Program-made: the position numbers and the translations under genes
Notes under the pieces: model-generated
Told to the model about the DNA's origin: nothing
The model's database searches: none
What the model saw: only the letters and a program-made list of their open reading frames with translations
Assembly: GCF_004363955.1 (NCBI RefSeq)
Contig: NZ_SNZR01000011.1
Span: 1,736,001-1,800,000 of the forward strand
DNA from: Enterovirga rhinocerotis
Lineage (GTDB): Bacteria > Pseudomonadota > Alphaproteobacteria > Rhizobiales > Beijerinckiaceae
Length of the DNA stretch: 64,000 nucleotides
Direction of reading: 5' to 3'
Shown here: positions 38,548-48,324 of the stretch, in pieces
How positions within the stretch are numbered: position 1 is the stretch's first letter
Layout: the number at the start of each line of letters is the position of its first letter

Positions 38548-39426
38548 CTACCCCTGCGCGACCTCCGCCAGCAGCGTGTCCGCCGCAAGCTTGCCGAGAG
38601 CGTTCCCAGCGAGCGGGCTGTCGCCGGTCAGCAGCTTGCGATCGCGATGCGTCATGCCGGAAATGTCGGAATTCACGATCTCGCAGCCCAGCGCCTGCAG
38701 CTTCTCGCCGAAGGCCCAGGTGAGGTGTCCCGGCATGTAGCCGATGTCGGGGGTCTGGGCGTCGAGCGCGTCCGGGAAGGCGGCGATCTTGTAGCCGTTG
38801 TAGATGAAGCTCTCCTTCGTCTCCCCGAGCCCGGCCGCGAGCAAGGCCGCAGGGCCATGGCAAAGCGAGATCACGAACTTGTCCTTCGCCGCCGCCCATT
38901 GGAGGACGGCCTTCACGTCCTCGCTTTCGGGCAGGCCGATCAGCGCCCCATGGCCGCCGGGGATAAAGACGGCGATGTAGTCGGAATCGTCGCCGAGATC
39001 GGCCGCGATCACGTCGGAGAGCTTCCGCGGCTCCCTGAACTGCTCCCGGTAGCGCGCATGGAAGCCCTTCACGGCCTCGTCCTCGGACGGCATCGCCCAG
39101 AACTCGAACTTGACGGGATTGCCGGAGAGCGTCGCGACGTCGAAGGCGAAGCCTGCCTTGTCGAGATGGTACATCGGCAGCAGCGTCTCGACCGGATGGT
39201 TGCCCGTCGAGAACAGCGTGCCGTTATCGGTCGGCAGGTAGCGCTCGTCGGCGCCGATCATCAGGATCTTCCAGCGGCCGCCCGCGTAGGGCTTGGGATA
39301 GTCGGCGCCCGCGAGATCGGATTTCGGTGAGGTGAACCGGCTCAGGGAATAGGGCGACGGAAAGAACGCATTCTCCTCCGCAGGGTCGGGGGTCGGACGC
39401 TTGTCGTCGGATTGCGTGTCGGCCAT
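38548..39426 (-). CDS. hchA: Hsp31 chaperone / glyoxalase III (HchA)
   Basis: A 292-residue member of the DJ-1/PfpI superfamily, acting as a holding chaperone, protein deglycase or glutathione-independent glyoxalase. Visible are [57 protein letters not shown] and the nucleophile elbow [15 protein letters not shown] with Cys-His. The ending [19 protein letters not shown] is characteristic of HchA. A single gene, convergent with the Ntn-hydrolase-like gene. Confidence 0.94.
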   Translation of the reverse strand: MADTQSDDKRPTPDPAEENAFFPSPYSLSRFTSPKSDLAGADYPKPYAGGRWKILMIGADERYLPTDNGTLFSTGNHPVETLLPMYHLDKAGFAFDVATLSGNPVKFEFWAMPSEDEAVKGFHARYREQFREPRKLSDVIAADLGDDSDYIAVFIPGGHGALIGLPESEDVKAVLQWAAAKDKFVISLCHGPAALLAAGLGETKESFIYNGYKIAAFPDALDAQTPDIGYMPGHLTWAFGEKLQALGCEIVNSDISGMTHRDRKLLTGDSPLAGNALGKLAADTLLAEVAQG

Positions 39427-39523
39427 CGGCCACGGTCCTCGGTTCGAATGATCCTCACCGACAGAGATACGACGTCAGCCTCCGACGACAAGGTGTGCGG
39501 TACCTTCACGGCCTCGGGGCAGG

Positions 39524-40648
39524 TCACGCCATGCGGCCGCGGGCGGCGACCGGCCAGAGGCATTCGACCCGGCCGCGCCGGACGCCGACATACCAGTCGT
39601 AGCGGTCGACCGTCGGGTCGCAATGGCTCGGCACAAGGCGCAGCTTCTCGCCGAGCTTCGGCGCCGTTGTCTCCGGCGTGAAGGCGATGTTGCCGTGCTC
39701 GTCCGAGGCGCCCGTGAGCCGGAGGTCGGGGCGCCGCCAGACCTGCGGCAGGCCGCTATCGACGCCATAGGCCTTGTGGCCCGCATCGCAGATCGCGAGG
39801 CCCGGTGCCGCCCGGCTCATCACCGTCGTCAGGACGAAGAGCGCCTGCCGGAAGGTCGAGACCGCAGCGCCGCTCCTGTCGAGATTGAGCGCGTAATCCG
39901 AATCCATGAAGCAATAGCTGCCGGCCTGGATCTCCGTATAGACGCCCGAGGCCATCTCGAACGGGAAGGTGCCGGTGCCCCCTCCCCCGACGATCGGGCA
40001 ATCGAGCCCGACCTGGCGCAACTGCTCGACGGTGCGGCGGGCATGGGCCGCGGCCTCGGCGATGACGCGCTCGCGCTCCTCCTCGCGCCGCAGATGCTGC
40101 GCCCGGCCGTGATAGGCCTGGAGCCCGCCGAAGATCAGATGCGGCGAGCCGGCGATCCGCTGCGCGAGTTCGACCGCGGGCGGCCCGGGCTGGACGCCGC
40201 AGCGGCCCGCCCCGACATCGATCTCGACGAGAACCGAAAGCCGCCGTCCGGCCGCGTCCGCGGCCCGCTCGGCCGCCTCGACCTGCGCGCCGTCATCCAC
40301 GCAGACGGCGACCTTGGCGATGCCGGAGAGCGCCAGAAGCCTCGCGAGCTTCGCATCACCCACGACCTCGTTGCTGACGAGGATGTCGGGCACGCCGCCC
40401 CAGGCGAGCGCCTCCGCCTCGCCGACCTTCTGCACGCATTGCCCGACCGCCCCGCGCCGCATCTGCCAATGCGCGATCACCGGCGATTTGTGGGTCTTGG
40501 CGTGAGGCCGCAGGGCGACGCCGCTCGCGCTGGAGAACTCCGCCATCCGGTCGAGATTGGCCTCGAAGGCGTCGAGGTCGACGACGAGCGCCGGGGTGTC
40601 GATCTCCTCCTCGGACTGGCCGGGCCGGGCCGGGGGGACCTGAATCAT
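39524..40648 (-). CDS. D-threonine aldolase / D-serine dehydratase-like PLP enzyme
   Basis: A 374-residue fold-type III PLP enzyme. DTPALVVDLDAFEANLDRM leads into VALRPHAKTHKSPVIAHWQM, with the PLP Lys in HAKTHK. The metal site typical of D-threonine aldolase and D-serine dehydratase is at the C-terminus: LVPSHCDPTVDRYDWYVGVR. The start ATG at 40648 was chosen by homology. It is 68 bases downstream of the amidohydrolase gene on the same strand, so they may be cotranscribed in a D-amino-acid or amide catabolic unit; the substrate is inferred only from the family. Confidence 0.88.
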   Translation of the reverse strand: MIQVPPARPGQSEEEIDTPALVVDLDAFEANLDRMAEFSSASGVALRPHAKTHKSPVIAHWQMRRGAVGQCVQKVGEAEALAWGGVPDILVSNEVVGDAKLARLLALSGIAKVAVCVDDGAQVEAAERAADAAGRRLSVLVEIDVGAGRCGVQPGPPAVELAQRIAGSPHLIFGGLQAYHGRAQHLRREEERERVIAEAAAHARRTVEQLRQVGLDCPIVGGGGTGTFPFEMASGVYTEIQAGSYCFMDSDYALNLDRSGAAVSTFRQALFVLTTVMSRAAPGLAICDAGHKAYGVDSGLPQVWRRPDLRLTGASDEHGNIAFTPETTAPKLGEKLRLVPSHCDPTVDRYDWYVGVRRGRVECLWPVAARGRMA

Positions 40649-40716
40649 GGAAGGCGCTCCGTCTGTCGGCGCGGAGCTTCGCCGCTCCGGCCCTGGAAGA
40701 CCATCCCGGCCAGGCG

Positions 40717-42108
40717 CTATTTCGCGCGGTCGAGGACGCCGCGGATCGAGGCGCGGGCGTCCTGCACGAGCTTGCCGAGATCGATCCCGAGGAGCTCGAA
40801 GTCGCGCTTGACGATGCGGCCGCCGACCATGACCAGCGCGACGTTGCCGGGACGGGCGGAATGGACGAGGAGCGCCGACGGATCCCCGCCATCGTCGCCG
40901 ACGAGGTTGAGGGCGGAGAGGTCGATCATCTGGAGGTCGGCGCGGCGGCCGATCGTCAGGCTGCCGATCTCGTCGCCGAGGCCGAGCGCCTCCGCCCCGC
41001 CCCGCGTCGCGAGGGCGAGGAGCCGACGCGGCTCGACCGCCGTCTCGTCGCGGGCACCGCCCGTCTCGACCAGCGACAGGACTCGCAGCGTCGTGAACAT
41101 GTCCGCCGTGCCCGCGAGCGCGATCCCGTCGATCCCGAGCCCGAGACGCCGGACTCCCCGATAACGGTCGTATCGCGTGAGGCCGAAGCCGACGCGCTGC
41201 TCGCTGAGGGGCGTCAGGACGAGCGAGGCGCCGCTCTCGTTCAGGGCGGCGAGCTGGTCGGGCCGCGCATCGCTGCCGTGGATGACGGCAAGCGCGGGGA
41301 AGAGGAGACGGCGCCGGATCAGCGCGTCGAACATCGCCGGCCCCTGGCCGCTGACATGGACCTGGACGGGCAGGCCGAGCCGGCGCCCGGCCTCGACCTC
41401 CCGCATCTTGACGGTCCAGGCAGCCTCGTCGTCGAGATTCGGCGGCAGGCGCCAGGCGATCCCGAGCGACAGCCGGCCGCCGTCGGACATCGACGGCAGT
41501 TCCGCCTGCAACGCTTCGAGATGGGCGAGATCGATCGGATCGGCCGTCGTCTTGCTCTTCTGGCCGTAATACAGGCGCCCCCGGACCGGAGCGTCGCGCA
41601 GGGCGCGGAGCCCCGCGAGCGCATGGTCCCGGTCGCGCACCCCGTCGAAGAAATCGGCGACCGTCGTGATGCCCGATGCGACCGATTCGACGGCGCCGAG
41701 ATGCATGCCGAGATAGGTGTCCTCCGGGCGATACTGCGCCTGGAGCCGGCTGACCCGCTGGAAGAAGCGCGTCTCCTGCGTCGCCCCGAACAGGCCGCGC
41801 ATCTGCGTGATCGCGCCATGGGTATGGGCGTCGACGAAGCCGGGCATCGTCACGCAGCCCGTCCCGTCGATGACATCGGCACCGGCAGGCGCCGCGATGG
41901 TCGGCGCGATCTGCGCGATTCGGCCGTCGCGGACGAGAAGGTCGGCGCGGCGCGGCTCGTCGTCGCCCGGCACCATGGTCAGGACCGTGCTGCCCCGGAC
42001 GAGGACCGGAGCGGCGCTCGCCTGCGCGCGCGCCGCCTTCGGCAACAGGCCGGCGAGGCCCCCGGCCGCAGCGAGGCCGAGGAGGTGTCGTCGATCGATC
42101 TGGGTCAC
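40717..42108 (-). CDS. Tat-exported amidohydrolase (cytosine deaminase/TRZ-ATZ-like)
   Basis: A 463-residue metal-dependent hydrolase. The start is GTG at 42108, with AGGAGGGA a few bases before it. A twin-arginine signal follows ([18 protein letters not shown], cut near KAARAQA). Then come [20 protein letters not shown] (HxH metal site), a middle HVSGQG, a later AVIHGSD, and [16 protein letters not shown] with the metal-ligand Asp. [20 protein letters not shown] is the usual C-terminal beta-sandwich motif. Export is unusual for this family, whose members are usually cytoplasmic. The substrate is unknown. Confidence 0.85.
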   Translation of the reverse strand: MTQIDRRHLLGLAAAGGLAGLLPKAARAQASAAPVLVRGSTVLTMVPGDDEPRRADLLVRDGRIAQIAPTIAAPAGADVIDGTGCVTMPGFVDAHTHGAITQMRGLFGATQETRFFQRVSRLQAQYRPEDTYLGMHLGAVESVASGITTVADFFDGVRDRDHALAGLRALRDAPVRGRLYYGQKSKTTADPIDLAHLEALQAELPSMSDGGRLSLGIAWRLPPNLDDEAAWTVKMREVEAGRRLGLPVQVHVSGQGPAMFDALIRRRLLFPALAVIHGSDARPDQLAALNESGASLVLTPLSEQRVGFGLTRYDRYRGVRRLGLGIDGIALAGTADMFTTLRVLSLVETGGARDETAVEPRRLLALATRGGAEALGLGDEIGSLTIGRRADLQMIDLSALNLVGDDGGDPSALLVHSARPGNVALVMVGGRIVKRDFELLGIDLGKLVQDARASIRGVLDRAK

Positions 42109-42213
42109 GGTCCCTCCTGAGGCCGCGACCTGGACGCCCGGACGACAAAAGTCCACCGCCGGGGAGTGCTTGCCCCCACTAGCTGACCACCCCGCTTCGG
42201 TGCAGAAGGCGGC

Positions 42214-43230
42214 ATGGCCCCCTCCCGGTCGCGGCTCGTCGTCCCCATCGCCTTCGCGGCGCTCCTCGCTCTGTTGTTCCTCGTCTCGCTCGGGATCGGG
42301 CCGGTGAGGCTCGCGCCCTGGACGGTCGCACAAGCGCTGTTCGGCCGGGGCGACGAGACCGCGCGCATCATCGTCGCCGAGATCCGCCTGCCGCGCGCGA
42401 TCCTGTCGGTCGCGATCGGCGCCATGCTGGGGCTGTCGGGAGCGGCGATGCAGGGGCTGCTGCGCAACCCGCTGGCCGCGCCATCGCTTTTCGGCGCCCC
42501 GCAGGCCGCGGCCTTCGGGGCCGTCGCGACGATCTCGCTCGGGCTCACCGACGCCCTCTCCCTGTGGTTGCCCGCCGCCGCGATGGTGGGGGCCTTCGTC
42601 TCCGTCTTCCTCCTTCTCGCGGTGGCGGGCCGCAATGCGGGGCTGACGCTCCTCATCCTCGCCGGACTCGCCATCTCGAGCCTCGCCGGGGCGGCGACGG
42701 CGCTGGCGATGAACCTCGCGCCGAACCCCTTCGCCGCGCTCGAGATCGCCTTCTGGCTCCTCGGCTCGCTGGAGGACCGCTCGATGCGCCACGTCGCGAT
42801 GACGCTGCCCTTCATCGCCGCCGGTGCCGTGATCCTCTTCGCGAACCGGAACGCCTTCCGCGCCCTGACGCTCGGCGAGGACGCGGCGGCGAGCCTCGGC
42901 ATCCGCGTCGCGCGGCTCCGTCTCGCCGTGATCGCGGGCGTCGCCATGGGGATCGGCGGGGCCGTCGCGGTGGCGGGCACGATCGGCTTCGTCGGGCTCG
43001 TCGCTCCCCATCTCGTGCGACCGCTCGTCGGCTACGATCCGGCCCGGCTTCTCCTGCCGGCCGCGCTCGCGGGCGCGTGCCTGCTGACGGCCGCCGACAT
43101 CGCCGTCCGCATCATCCCCTCGACGACCGACATCAAGGTCGGCGTCCTGACGGCGCTGATCGGCGTGCCGTTCTTCCTCTACCTGATCCTGCGCGAGCGC
43201 CGCCGCCTCGGTGCGGGGCTCCTGCCGTGA
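42214..43230 (+). CDS. btuC: FecCD-family ABC permease, probably cobalamin/cobinamide importer (BtuC-like)
   Basis: A 338-residue inner-membrane permease with about 10 hydrophobic segments. [20 protein letters not shown] (the classic FecCD motif), [19 protein letters not shown] and a late [19 protein letters not shown] are present. The family imports siderophores, heme or B12. Neighbouring cobC and cbiB favour B12 or cobinamide, but this is context inference. btuD follows with a GTGA overlap. No BtuF binding protein or BtuB receptor is in the window, and no riboswitch precedes the gene. Confidence 0.85.
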   Translation: MAPSRSRLVVPIAFAALLALLFLVSLGIGPVRLAPWTVAQALFGRGDETARIIVAEIRLPRAILSVAIGAMLGLSGAAMQGLLRNPLAAPSLFGAPQAAAFGAVATISLGLTDALSLWLPAAAMVGAFVSVFLLLAVAGRNAGLTLLILAGLAISSLAGAATALAMNLAPNPFAALEIAFWLLGSLEDRSMRHVAMTLPFIAAGAVILFANRNAFRALTLGEDAAASLGIRVARLRLAVIAGVAMGIGGAVAVAGTIGFVGLVAPHLVRPLVGYDPARLLLPAALAGACLLTAADIAVRIIPSTTDIKVGVLTALIGVPFFLYLILRERRRLGAGLLP

Positions 43231-43991
43231 GCCTCGCGGTCGAGGATCTCGGCGTCGCGCTCGGCGGCCGGAGCGTGGTCGAGGGCGTCTCCTTCGCGAG
43301 CCCCGCCGGCCGCTTCCTCGCGCTGGTCGGCCCGAACGGAGCCGGCAAGACATCCCTCCTGCGCGGCCTCGCCGGCCTCGTCCGGGCGTCCGGACGGATC
43401 CGGCTCGGCGAGGACGACCTCGCTGCGCTTGCGCCCCGCGAGCGCGCGCGCCGCGTCGCCTATCTGCCCCAGGGGCACGAGGCGCATTGGCCGTTGCCGG
43501 CGCGCGACATCGTCGCCCTCGGTCGCATCCCGCACGGCGCGGGCGATCCGACCCGCCTGTCGCCCCGCGACGCCGAGGCGGTCGAGGAGGCGATGCGGCT
43601 CACCGATACGCTCGCCTTTGCCGACAGGGCCGTCACGACGCTGTCCGGCGGCGAGCGGGCGCGCGTCGCCCTCGCCCGCGTCTTCGCGGTCGGCGCGCCG
43701 TTGGTGCTGGCGGACGAGCCGACCGCCGCGCTCGATCCGGGCCATCAGATCGCCGTCATGCAGGCCCTGCGCGGCGCGGCGCGAGCCGGGGCGATCGTCG
43801 TCGCCGTCACGCACGATCTCGGCCTCGCCGCGCGCTTCGCCGACCGGGTGCTGGTGCTGGATGGCGGCCGGATCGCGGCGGATGGCGAGCCGGAGGATGC
43901 GCTCTCCGCCGAAACGCTCCGCCGCGTCTTCGGCGTCGAGGCCTATCGCGACCGGTTCCGCGACGAGGCCGTGCTGGTGCCCTGGGCGTGA
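43227..43991 (+). CDS. btuD: ABC transporter ATPase paired with the BtuC-like permease
   Basis: A 254-residue ATPase. Walker A is [15 protein letters not shown], the signature [15 protein letters not shown], Walker [17 protein letters not shown] and the H-loop AVTHDLGLA. The start is GTG at 43227, overlapping the permease stop (GTGA), so the two are translationally coupled. The 3' end overlaps the convergent cobC by 49 bases. Confidence 0.9.
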   Translation: MSLAVEDLGVALGGRSVVEGVSFASPAGRFLALVGPNGAGKTSLLRGLAGLVRASGRIRLGEDDLAALAPRERARRVAYLPQGHEAHWPLPARDIVALGRIPHGAGDPTRLSPRDAEAVEEAMRLTDTLAFADRAVTTLSGGERARVALARVFAVGAPLVLADEPTAALDPGHQIAVMQALRGAARAGAIVVAVTHDLGLAARFADRVLVLDGGRIAADGEPEDALSAETLRRVFGVEAYRDRFRDEAVLVPWA

Positions 43992-45106
43992 GCGGCCTCC
44001 CGCAAAGCCTCGCGCAAGCGCGCGAACCCGGCTTCGTCCGGCGGCAGGCCGAAGCGCAGGAGATCGGGCGCCCAATCGAAGCGGCGGCACCAGACATGTG
44101 CGGCCGCGAGACGCTCGTGCAGATCCGCCGCCTCGGGATGCCGCACCAGCCGGTAGAGGCCCGTTCCGCCGCCGGGAGAGAGGCCGGCCTCGCCGAGCAC
44201 CGCATCGAGCCCGGCCGCCTCCTGCGCCAGCCGAACCCGCATCGCGGCGGCCCAATCCTCGTCGGCCAGGGCCGCCGCGCCGACCGCGAGGGCCGGGCCG
44301 GATACGGCCCAATCCCCGAGCGCCGCCCGAAGCCGCTCCGCGACGGCCGGCTGCGCGACCGCGAAGCCGAGGCGCAGCCCCGCAAGGCCGTAGAACTTCC
44401 CGAAGGAGCGCAGCACGATCACCGGCAGGTCCGGCACGAGGGAGGCCGCCGTCATCGCGGGGTCGAGATCGGCATAGGCCTCGTCGACGACGAGCCAGCC
44501 GCCGGCCCGAGCGCAATCCTCCGCCATCGCGGCAAGAGCAGCAAGGCCGAGGATGCGGCCGTCCGGATTGTTCGGGTTCACCACGACGCGGTGGGTGGGG
44601 GAGGCGCCGCCGATCCCTCCCTGAAGGGGAGGGTCGAGTCGCTCCCGGACTTGCTCCGGGAGCGAACCGGGGTGGGGACATCCCCGGCCGGGCAGCACCC
44701 CACCCCGGTCGGCTGGCGCCGACTCGCCCTCCCCTGGAGGGGAGGGATCGGGGGCGGGGATCACGTCCCGCCCCGCCGCGCGCCAGGAGGCGGCGTGCTC
44801 GGCATAGGTCAGCCCGAGCACGGACACGGCCCCCGGCGGGGCGAGGCGCGGGAGCCATTGGATCAGCGCCTGGGTGCCGGGCGCCGCGACGATCTCGGCT
44901 CCCTCCGGCACGCGATAGGCCTCGCGGGCGGCGTCGAGCAGCGCCCGCATCGCGGCGCTGCCCGGAAGCCGCTCCCAGCCGGCATGACGCAGCGCCGCCG
45001 GCACGGGCCAAGGATGCGGGTTGAGACCCGTCGAGAGGTCGAGCCAGGCCGGATCGCCCTCGCCGTGACGGGCCTTGGCCTCGAACAGATCGCCGCCATG
45101 TTTCAT
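43943..45106 (-). CDS. cobC: CobC/CobD-type L-threonine-O-3-phosphate decarboxylase (PLP), with in-frame repeat insertion
   Basis: A 387-residue aminotransferase-fold enzyme supplying the (R)-1-amino-2-propanol phosphate arm of cobalamin. MKHGGDLFEAKARHGEGD is the usual start, followed by LDLSTGLNPHPWPVP. VVVNPNNPDGRILGL, WLVVDEAYADLDP and the PLP Lys in LRSFGKFYGLAGLRLGF are intact. Residues ~120-164, rich in Pro, Gly and Glu, are encoded by a copy of the family A palindromic repeat. Without them the protein would be ~342 residues, the normal size. The frame stays open. An ATG at 45169 is also in frame but would overlap cbiB. Confidence 0.88.
   Translation of the reverse strand: MKHGGDLFEAKARHGEGDPAWLDLSTGLNPHPWPVPAALRHAGWERLPGSAAMRALLDAAREAYRVPEGAEIVAAPGTQALIQWLPRLAPPGAVSVLGLTYAEHAASWRAAGRDVIPAPDPSPPGEGESAPADRGGVLPGRGCPHPGSLPEQVRERLDPPLQGGIGGASPTHRVVVNPNNPDGRILGLAALAAMAEDCARAGGWLVVDEAYADLDPAMTAASLVPDLPVIVLRSFGKFYGLAGLRLGFAVAQPAVAERLRAALGDWAVSGPALAVGAAALADEDWAAAMRVRLAQEAAGLDAVLGEAGLSPGGGTGLYRLVRHPEAADLHERLAAAHVWCRRFDWAPDLLRFGLPPDEAGFARLREALREAAHAQGTSTASSRNRSR
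44613..44748 (-). repeat. Palindromic repeat family A, copy 2, inside cobC
   Basis: A 136-bp copy bounded by ATCCCTCCC and GGGAGGGAT, with GGGCGAGTCGGCGCCAGC and CCGACCGGGGTGGGGTGC on the coding strand of cobC. It matches the intergenic copies at 4722-4847 and 58734-58860, with a divergent central section. It is read in frame and encodes a Pro/Gly-rich insert between the substrate-binding region and the PNNPDG motif. Confidence 0.92.
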
Positions 45107-45156
45107 GAGCCCCGCATCGCGCGGCGGGCCTCCGGCCGCAAGAGCCGCGCGGACCG

Positions 45157-46119
45157 ATGCTGAGCGCACCCGACGCCTTGTGGGTGCTCCTCGGCGCGCT
45201 GATCGCGGATGCCGTCATCGGCGATCCGGACCCGGTCTGGCGCCGGCTGCCGCATCCCGTCGTCTGGCTCGGACGGCTCGTCGCCCTCGGCGACACGAAG
45301 CTCAACCGGGAAAACTGGAGCCGGAGCCGGCGCAAGGCGGCGGGGATCGCCTGGCTCACCCTGCTCCTCGGCACGGCGATCGGGGCGGGATGGCTGATCG
45401 AAACGGCTCTGCGCGCCCTCCCCTTCGGCCCCGTCTGGGTCGCCCTCGCGGCCTCCCTGCTGATCGCGCAGCGCAGCCTCTACGACCACGTCGCGCGGGT
45501 CCGCGACGCTCCGGGTCTCGAAGCGGCCCGCCAGGCGGTCTCTATGATCGTCGGACGGGAGACGAGCCGGCTCGACGAGGCCGGCATCTCGCGCGCGGCG
45601 ATCGAATCGGCGGCCGAGAACTTCTCAGACGGCATCGTGGCGCCGGCCTTCTGGTTCGCGATCGGCGGGCTGCCGGGGCTGGTCGCGTACAAGGCGGTGA
45701 ACACGGCCGATTCCATGATCGGCCACCTCTCGCAGCGCCACCGCGATTTCGGCTGGGCCTCGGCGCGCCTCGACGATCTCCTCAACCTCGTCCCGGCCCG
45801 GCTCTCCGCGCTCCTGATCGCATTCGCGGCGCCCCTGGCCGGCGGCTCCGTCGGCCGGTCGCTCCGGACCGCCTGGCGCGACGCCGGCACGCATCGCTCG
45901 CCGAATGCCGGCTGGCCCGAGGCGGCGATGGCCTCCGCCCTCGGCCTCGCCCTCAGCGGCCCGCGCCTTTACGCGGCCGGGCCGGTCGAGGCGCCGTTCC
46001 TGTGCCCCGAGGGCCGGCGCGACGCGCGCCTCGCCGATATCGGACGCGGATTGAGGGTGATGGCCGGCGCCTGCCTGCTCCAGGGCATCGCGATCGCCGC
46101 CCTCGCATGGGCGCTATGA
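45157..46119 (+). CDS. cbiB: Adenosylcobinamide-phosphate synthase (CbiB, aerobic-pathway name CobD)
   Basis: A 320-residue inner-membrane protein of about five hydrophobic segments that attaches the aminopropanol arm to adenosylcobyric acid. Hallmarks are IADAVIGDPDPVWRRLPHPV, WLGRLVALGD, RAAIESAAENFSDGIVAPAF and YKAVNTADSMIGH. It is divergent from cobC, whose product makes the substrate, with 50 bases between the two starts. Its 3' end overlaps the stop of the convergent vapC by six bases. Confidence 0.95.
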   Translation: MLSAPDALWVLLGALIADAVIGDPDPVWRRLPHPVVWLGRLVALGDTKLNRENWSRSRRKAAGIAWLTLLLGTAIGAGWLIETALRALPFGPVWVALAASLLIAQRSLYDHVARVRDAPGLEAARQAVSMIVGRETSRLDEAGISRAAIESAAENFSDGIVAPAFWFAIGGLPGLVAYKAVNTADSMIGHLSQRHRDFGWASARLDDLLNLVPARLSALLIAFAAPLAGGSVGRSLRTAWRDAGTHRSPNAGWPEAAMASALGLALSGPRLYAAGPVEAPFLCPEGRRDARLADIGRGLRVMAGACLLQGIAIAALAWAL

Positions 46120-46509
46120 CGTCTCCCAATCCTCGACCGCGAGGCCCTCGACGCGCTGGAACTCGCGGATATTGCGGGTGACGACGATGAGGTCCCGCCG
46201 CAGGGCCTGTCCGGCGATCAGGATGTCGTGAGGTCCGATGGGCGTCCCGGCCGCTTCGAGCTTCGCGCGCACGTCGCCCGCCCACCGGGCGTCCTCCTCG
46301 GTGAAGTCGAGCACGGTGAAACCAAGGCCACGGACGCGCCGGTCGTTCTCCGCGTAACGCGCGCTCTTGCGGGCACCGAAATGCAGTTCGTACGCGACGA
46401 TGGCCGACAGAACGATGTCGTCGGGAGTACAGGCCCTGACGAGACGATCGACCTGCTCATGTCCCCTGAGGAGCGCGATGACGGCGTTCGTATCGAACAG
46501 GTATCTCAC
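46114..46509 (-). CDS. vapC: VapC-type PIN-domain toxin
   Basis: A 131-residue ribonuclease toxin. PIN active-site acids are visible in YLFDTNAVIALLRG (first Asp), AIVAYELHFGARKS (Glu) and IGPHDILIAGQAL (Asp), with VVTRNIREFQRVEGL at the end. The start is GTG at 46509, overlapping the antitoxin stop by four bases (GTGA), as usual for vapBC. In the family, it cuts specific tRNA or rRNA when the antitoxin is degraded. Confidence 0.9.
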   Translation of the reverse strand: MRYLFDTNAVIALLRGHEQVDRLVRACTPDDIVLSAIVAYELHFGARKSARYAENDRRVRGLGFTVLDFTEEDARWAGDVRAKLEAAGTPIGPHDILIAGQALRRDLIVVTRNIREFQRVEGLAVEDWETS

Positions 46510-46751
46510 TTGAAGAGGTCGTCGAGTTCGGGCCGCTCCTGCTGGGGTAGGTCCTCTTCCGTGGCCCGGACGAAGTCCTCGTCCAACGGACCCTGGATGG
46601 CGTCCAGCCAAGCCCAATCCTTCGCGACCGGCTCAAGGATCACGCGGCTCCCCTCCTTGCGGATCAACACGACGTCGCCGTCGAACCGGAATTCCTTCGG
46701 AAGTCGCACGGCCTGCGAACGGCCGGTCCAGAACACCTTCGCCGTCGTCAT
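46506..46751 (-). CDS. vapB: VapB-type antitoxin (AbrB/SpoVT fold)
   Basis: An 81-residue antitoxin. The N-terminal swapped-hairpin DNA-binding domain is KVFWTGRSQAVRLPKEFRF, then GDVVLIRKEGSRVILEP. The acidic C-terminus (EDLPQQERPELDDLFK) is the VapC-binding tail. The start at 46751 is set by the conserved MTTAKVFWTGRSQAVR. A perfect palindrome 30 bases upstream is the likely operator. Confidence 0.9.
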   Translation of the reverse strand: MTTAKVFWTGRSQAVRLPKEFRFDGDVVLIRKEGSRVILEPVAKDWAWLDAIQGPLDEDFVRATEEDLPQQERPELDDLFK

Positions 46752-46781
46752 GGCTTGAGCTCGCCTCGCTGCTCGATACCA

Positions 46782-46795
46782 GTGATATATATCAC
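46782..46795. promoter_or_regulatory. Palindromic operator candidate of vapBC
   Basis: GTGATATATATCAC, a perfect 14-base palindrome, lies between the cobQ stop (46810) and the vapB start (46751). Its AT-rich core stands out in this GC-rich DNA. VapBC complexes usually repress their own promoter by binding such sites; direct evidence is only the palindrome and its position. Confidence 0.6.
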
Positions 46796-46809
46796 GGCGG
46801 CAGCCGAGC

Positions 46810-48324
46810 TCAACGCCCGCGCGCGATCGCGAGCATCGCATCGAGGTCGAGATGGCCCTCGACCGCATCGGCGAGCTCGTCCAGGGCCGCCTCGATCCCC
46901 GCCTCGTAGGCGAGTGTCGAGGCTGTCCGAAACCCGGAGAGGTAGGCCGCCCTGAAGCCATCCGAGGCGAAGAGGCCGTGGACGTAGCAGCCCTGGACGC
47001 GCCCGTCGGGGCTCGCCGCGCCGTCGGCCCGCCAGCCGGCCCCCTCGGCGATATCGAGGAGAGGCCGCGTGCAATCCGGCCCGTCCGTCCGGCCGAGATG
47101 GATCTCGTAGCCGGAGACGGAGAGCCCCGAGGCGCGATGCCGGGCATGGGCCGGAGCCGTCACCTTGTCGGGCGTCAACACCGTCTCGACCTCGAGAAGG
47201 CCGAGGCCCGGCACCGTGCCGGGCGGCCCCTCGATCCCCTCGGGATCGGCGATGCTGCACCCGAGCATCTGGTAGCCGCCGCAAAGCCCGAGGACATGGC
47301 CGCCCCGGCGGCGATGGGCGGCGATGTCGACGTCCCAGCCCTGGGCGCGCAGGATCGCGAGATCGCCGATGGTCGATTTCGAGCCGGGCAGGACGACGAG
47401 ATCGGCATCGCCCGGCAGCGCCTGGCCCGGCGGGACGAGGACGAGGTCGACGCCCGGTTCCTGCCGGAGCGGATCGAGATCGTCGAAATTCGCGATCCGC
47501 GCGAGGATCGGCACCACGATCCTGAGGCGCCTTCCCTCCCCCGCCGCCGGGGGGCGCGAGAGATCGAGCGCGTCCTCCGCCGGCAGCCGCAGAGCGGCCG
47601 GCAGGAACGGCAGGATGCCGAGGCAGGGCCAGCCGGTATGCTCGACGACGGCTCGCGCGCCGGGCTCGAAGAGCGAGGCGTCGCCGCGGAACTTGTTGAT
47701 CGCGAAGGCTGCGATGCGCCGCCGGTCCGCCTCCTCCAGCACGGCATGCGTGCCGACGAGGCTCGCGATGACGCCGCCCCGGTCGATATCGCCGACGAGG
47801 ACGACCGGCACATCCGCCGCCTCGGCGAAACCCATATTGGCGATGTCGCCCGCCCGCAGGTTGGTCTCGGCCGGGCTGCCGGCGCCTTCGACGAGGACGA
47901 GGTCCATGCCCTCGCCGAGCTTGGCGAAGCTCTCGATAACCGCCGGCAGAAGCTGCGCCTTGCGCGAGCCGTAGTCGCGCGCCCGCAGCGTGAAGGCGCG
48001 CCGCCCCTGCACGATCACCTGGGCGCCGGTCTCCGTCTCCGGCTTCAGCAGCACCGGGTTCATGTGGACGGAGGACGCAAGGCGGCAGGCCCGCGCCTGT
48101 ACGGCCTGAGCCCGCCCGATCTCGCCGCCGTCATCGGTCGCGGCGGCATTGTTCGACATGTTCTGCGGCTTGAACGGCGCGACCCGGAGCCCGCGCCGCA
48201 CGAAGGCCCGGCACAGGGCCGCGACGAGCGTCGACTTGCCCGTGTTCGAACCCGTGCCCTGGATCATGAGGGCGGGGATGCGGACGGATGCCCGCCGCGA
48301 TCCGGTCGACCCCATCGCGTTCAC
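46810..48324 (-). CDS. cobQ: Cobyric acid synthase CobQ
   Basis: A 504-residue glutamine-dependent amidase that amidates four side chains of adenosylcobyrinic acid a,c-diamide. The ATPase part has [18 protein letters not shown] and [13 protein letters not shown], then [17 protein letters not shown]. The glutaminase part carries the Cys nucleophile in [13 protein letters not shown] and the His in [11 protein letters not shown]. The reading begins at a GTG (48324) overlapping the higA stop (GTGA); an ATG nine bases further in is an alternative. It is flanked by a toxin-antitoxin module on each side. Confidence 0.96.
   Translation of the reverse strand: MNAMGSTGSRRASVRIPALMIQGTGSNTGKSTLVAALCRAFVRRGLRVAPFKPQNMSNNAAATDDGGEIGRAQAVQARACRLASSVHMNPVLLKPETETGAQVIVQGRRAFTLRARDYGSRKAQLLPAVIESFAKLGEGMDLVLVEGAGSPAETNLRAGDIANMGFAEAADVPVVLVGDIDRGGVIASLVGTHAVLEEADRRRIAAFAINKFRGDASLFEPGARAVVEHTGWPCLGILPFLPAALRLPAEDALDLSRPPAAGEGRRLRIVVPILARIANFDDLDPLRQEPGVDLVLVPPGQALPGDADLVVLPGSKSTIGDLAILRAQGWDVDIAAHRRRGGHVLGLCGGYQMLGCSIADPEGIEGPPGTVPGLGLLEVETVLTPDKVTAPAHARHRASGLSVSGYEIHLGRTDGPDCTRPLLDIAEGAGWRADGAASPDGRVQGCYVHGLFASDGFRAAYLSGFRTASTLAYEAGIEAALDELADAVEGHLDLDAMLAIARGR

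Noticed and set aside
42109-42213. Cobalamin riboswitch in front of btuC
   Set aside because: The 105-base gap is too short and lacks the B12 box seen at 54912-55088.
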